Source of the DNA: Thiolapillus brandeum
GTDB taxonomy: Bacteria > Pseudomonadota > Gammaproteobacteria > Chromatiales > Chromatiaceae
Direction of reading: 5' to 3'
Assembly: GCA_011051425.1 (NCBI GenBank)
Contig: DRLF01000349.1
Coordinates: 1 to 6,448 of the forward strand
DNA length: 6,448 nucleotides
Part shown: positions 5,871 through 6,448 of the stretch, piece by piece
Numbering within the stretch: position 1 is the first letter of the stretch
Layout of the letters: each line of letters begins with the position of its first letter
Position numbers and translations under genes: made by a program
The notes under the pieces: model-generated
Told to the model about the DNA's origin: nothing
What the model saw: only the letters and a program-made list of their open reading frames with translations
The model's database searches: none

Positions 5871-6448
5871 ATGGCCGATATAGCGAGCGAACTGGGCAAA
5901 CGCAGAACCTTTGCCATCATTTCGCATCCCGACGCGGGTAAGACCACGCTCACCGAGAAGCTGTTGCTGTTTGGTGGCGCCATTCAGCTTGCCGGCACGG
6001 TCAAGGGTCGCAAGGCGGCGCGTCATGCCACTTCCGACTGGATGGAAATGGAGAAAGAACGGGGCATTTCGGTAACGTCCTCTGTGATGCAGTTCCCCTA
6101 CAAAGACCGCGTCGTCAACCTGCTGGATACGCCGGGACACGAAGATTTCTCCGAAGATACCTATCGTACCCTGACTGCGGTGGACTCGGCACTGATGGTC
6201 ATCGACGTGGCCAAAGGCGTCGAAGCGCGCACCATCAAGCTCATGGAAGTGTGTCGCATGCGCGACACGCCCATTCTCACCTTTGTCAACAAACTGGACA
6301 GGGAAGGGCGCGACCCCATCGAGATTCTGGACGAGATCGAGGAAGTCCTGGGCATCGCCTGTTCGCCGGTGACCTGGCCTATCGGCATGGGCAAGCGCCT
6401 GAAAGGTGTTATCGACCTGCGTACGGAAACGACGCATTTGTTCAGTGC
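5871..6448 (+). CDS. prfC: Peptide chain release factor 3 (RF3), N-terminal part (3' end outside window)
   Basis: RF3 is a translational GTPase that recycles RF1/RF2 from the ribosome after termination and contributes to post-peptidyl-transfer quality control. The frame is open from ATG 5871 to the window edge (192 complete codons of a protein usually about 525-530 residues). The GTPase motifs are intact: G1 SHPDAGKTT (18-26), switch I with EKERGISVT (61-69), G3 DTPGHED (86-92) and G4 NKLD (140-143). RF3-specific context such as [42 protein letters not shown] and [11 protein letters not shown] separates it from EF-G and other family members. The ribosome-binding site is weak (AGAGA at 5861-5865, 5 nt before the ATG). 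It starts a new transcription unit divergent from cytochrome c4, behind a TATAAT promoter. The end of the gene is not visible. Confidence 0.97.
   Translation, partial: MADIASELGKRRTFAIISHPDAGKTTLTEKLLLFGGAIQLAGTVKGRKAARHATSDWMEMEKERGISVTSSVMQFPYKDRVVNLLDTPGHEDFSEDTYRTLTAVDSALMVIDVAKGVEARTIKLMEVCRMRDTPILTFVNKLDREGRDPIEILDEIEEVLGIACSPVTWPIGMGKRLKGVIDLRTETTHLFS

Noticed and set aside
5754..6437. 227-codon open frame on the - strand over prfC
   Set aside because: It overlaps the intact GTPase motifs of prfC on the + strand and has no recognisable domain.

Overview
The window is an ordinary, gene-dense piece of a bacterial chromosome, moderately GC-rich by eye. It almost certainly comes from a gammaproteobacterium. 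The basis is the close match of DarP (YjgA), SdhCDAB, SdhE and RF3 to the E. coli proteins, with key residues at the same or nearly the same positions (for example SdhA His45, His242 and Arg286). A di-haem cytochrome c4 points to a respiratory organism using a cytochrome-c-dependent oxidase, unlike E. coli. I cannot name the genus.

Layout: bases 1-5046 (+) hold seven tightly packed genes: recJ (3' part only), darP, sdhC, sdhD, sdhA, sdhB and sdhE. Every junction is a start/stop overlap (ATGA, GTGA, ATGA, TGATG, GTGA) except darP-sdhC, which has an 11-bp gap. This looks like one transcription unit joining a DNA-repair exonuclease, a ribosome-assembly factor, all four subunits of respiratory complex II and the factor that flavinylates SdhA. 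Bases 5047-5145 are a convergent intergenic gap with two inverted repeats, one of them a bulge-free stem of about 28 positions that begins at the sdhE stop codon. Bases 5146-5757 (-) encode cytochrome c4. Bases 5758-5870 are a divergent promoter region, followed by prfC (+; peptide release factor 3), which runs off the end of the window.

How the genes work together: SdhE attaches FAD covalently to SdhA. SdhA and SdhB pass electrons from succinate through FAD and three Fe-S clusters to quinone at the haem-b anchor SdhC/SdhD. Cytochrome c4, exported to the periplasm, can carry electrons from the quinol-oxidising bc1 complex to a terminal oxidase, so it lies downstream of complex II in the same chain. 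RecJ, DarP and RF3 have housekeeping roles (repair, 50S assembly, termination).

I see no mobile element, CRISPR array, RNA gene or novel multi-gene system. The points worth a second look are the unusual gene order and the RNA-like hairpins at the two ends of the sdh block.
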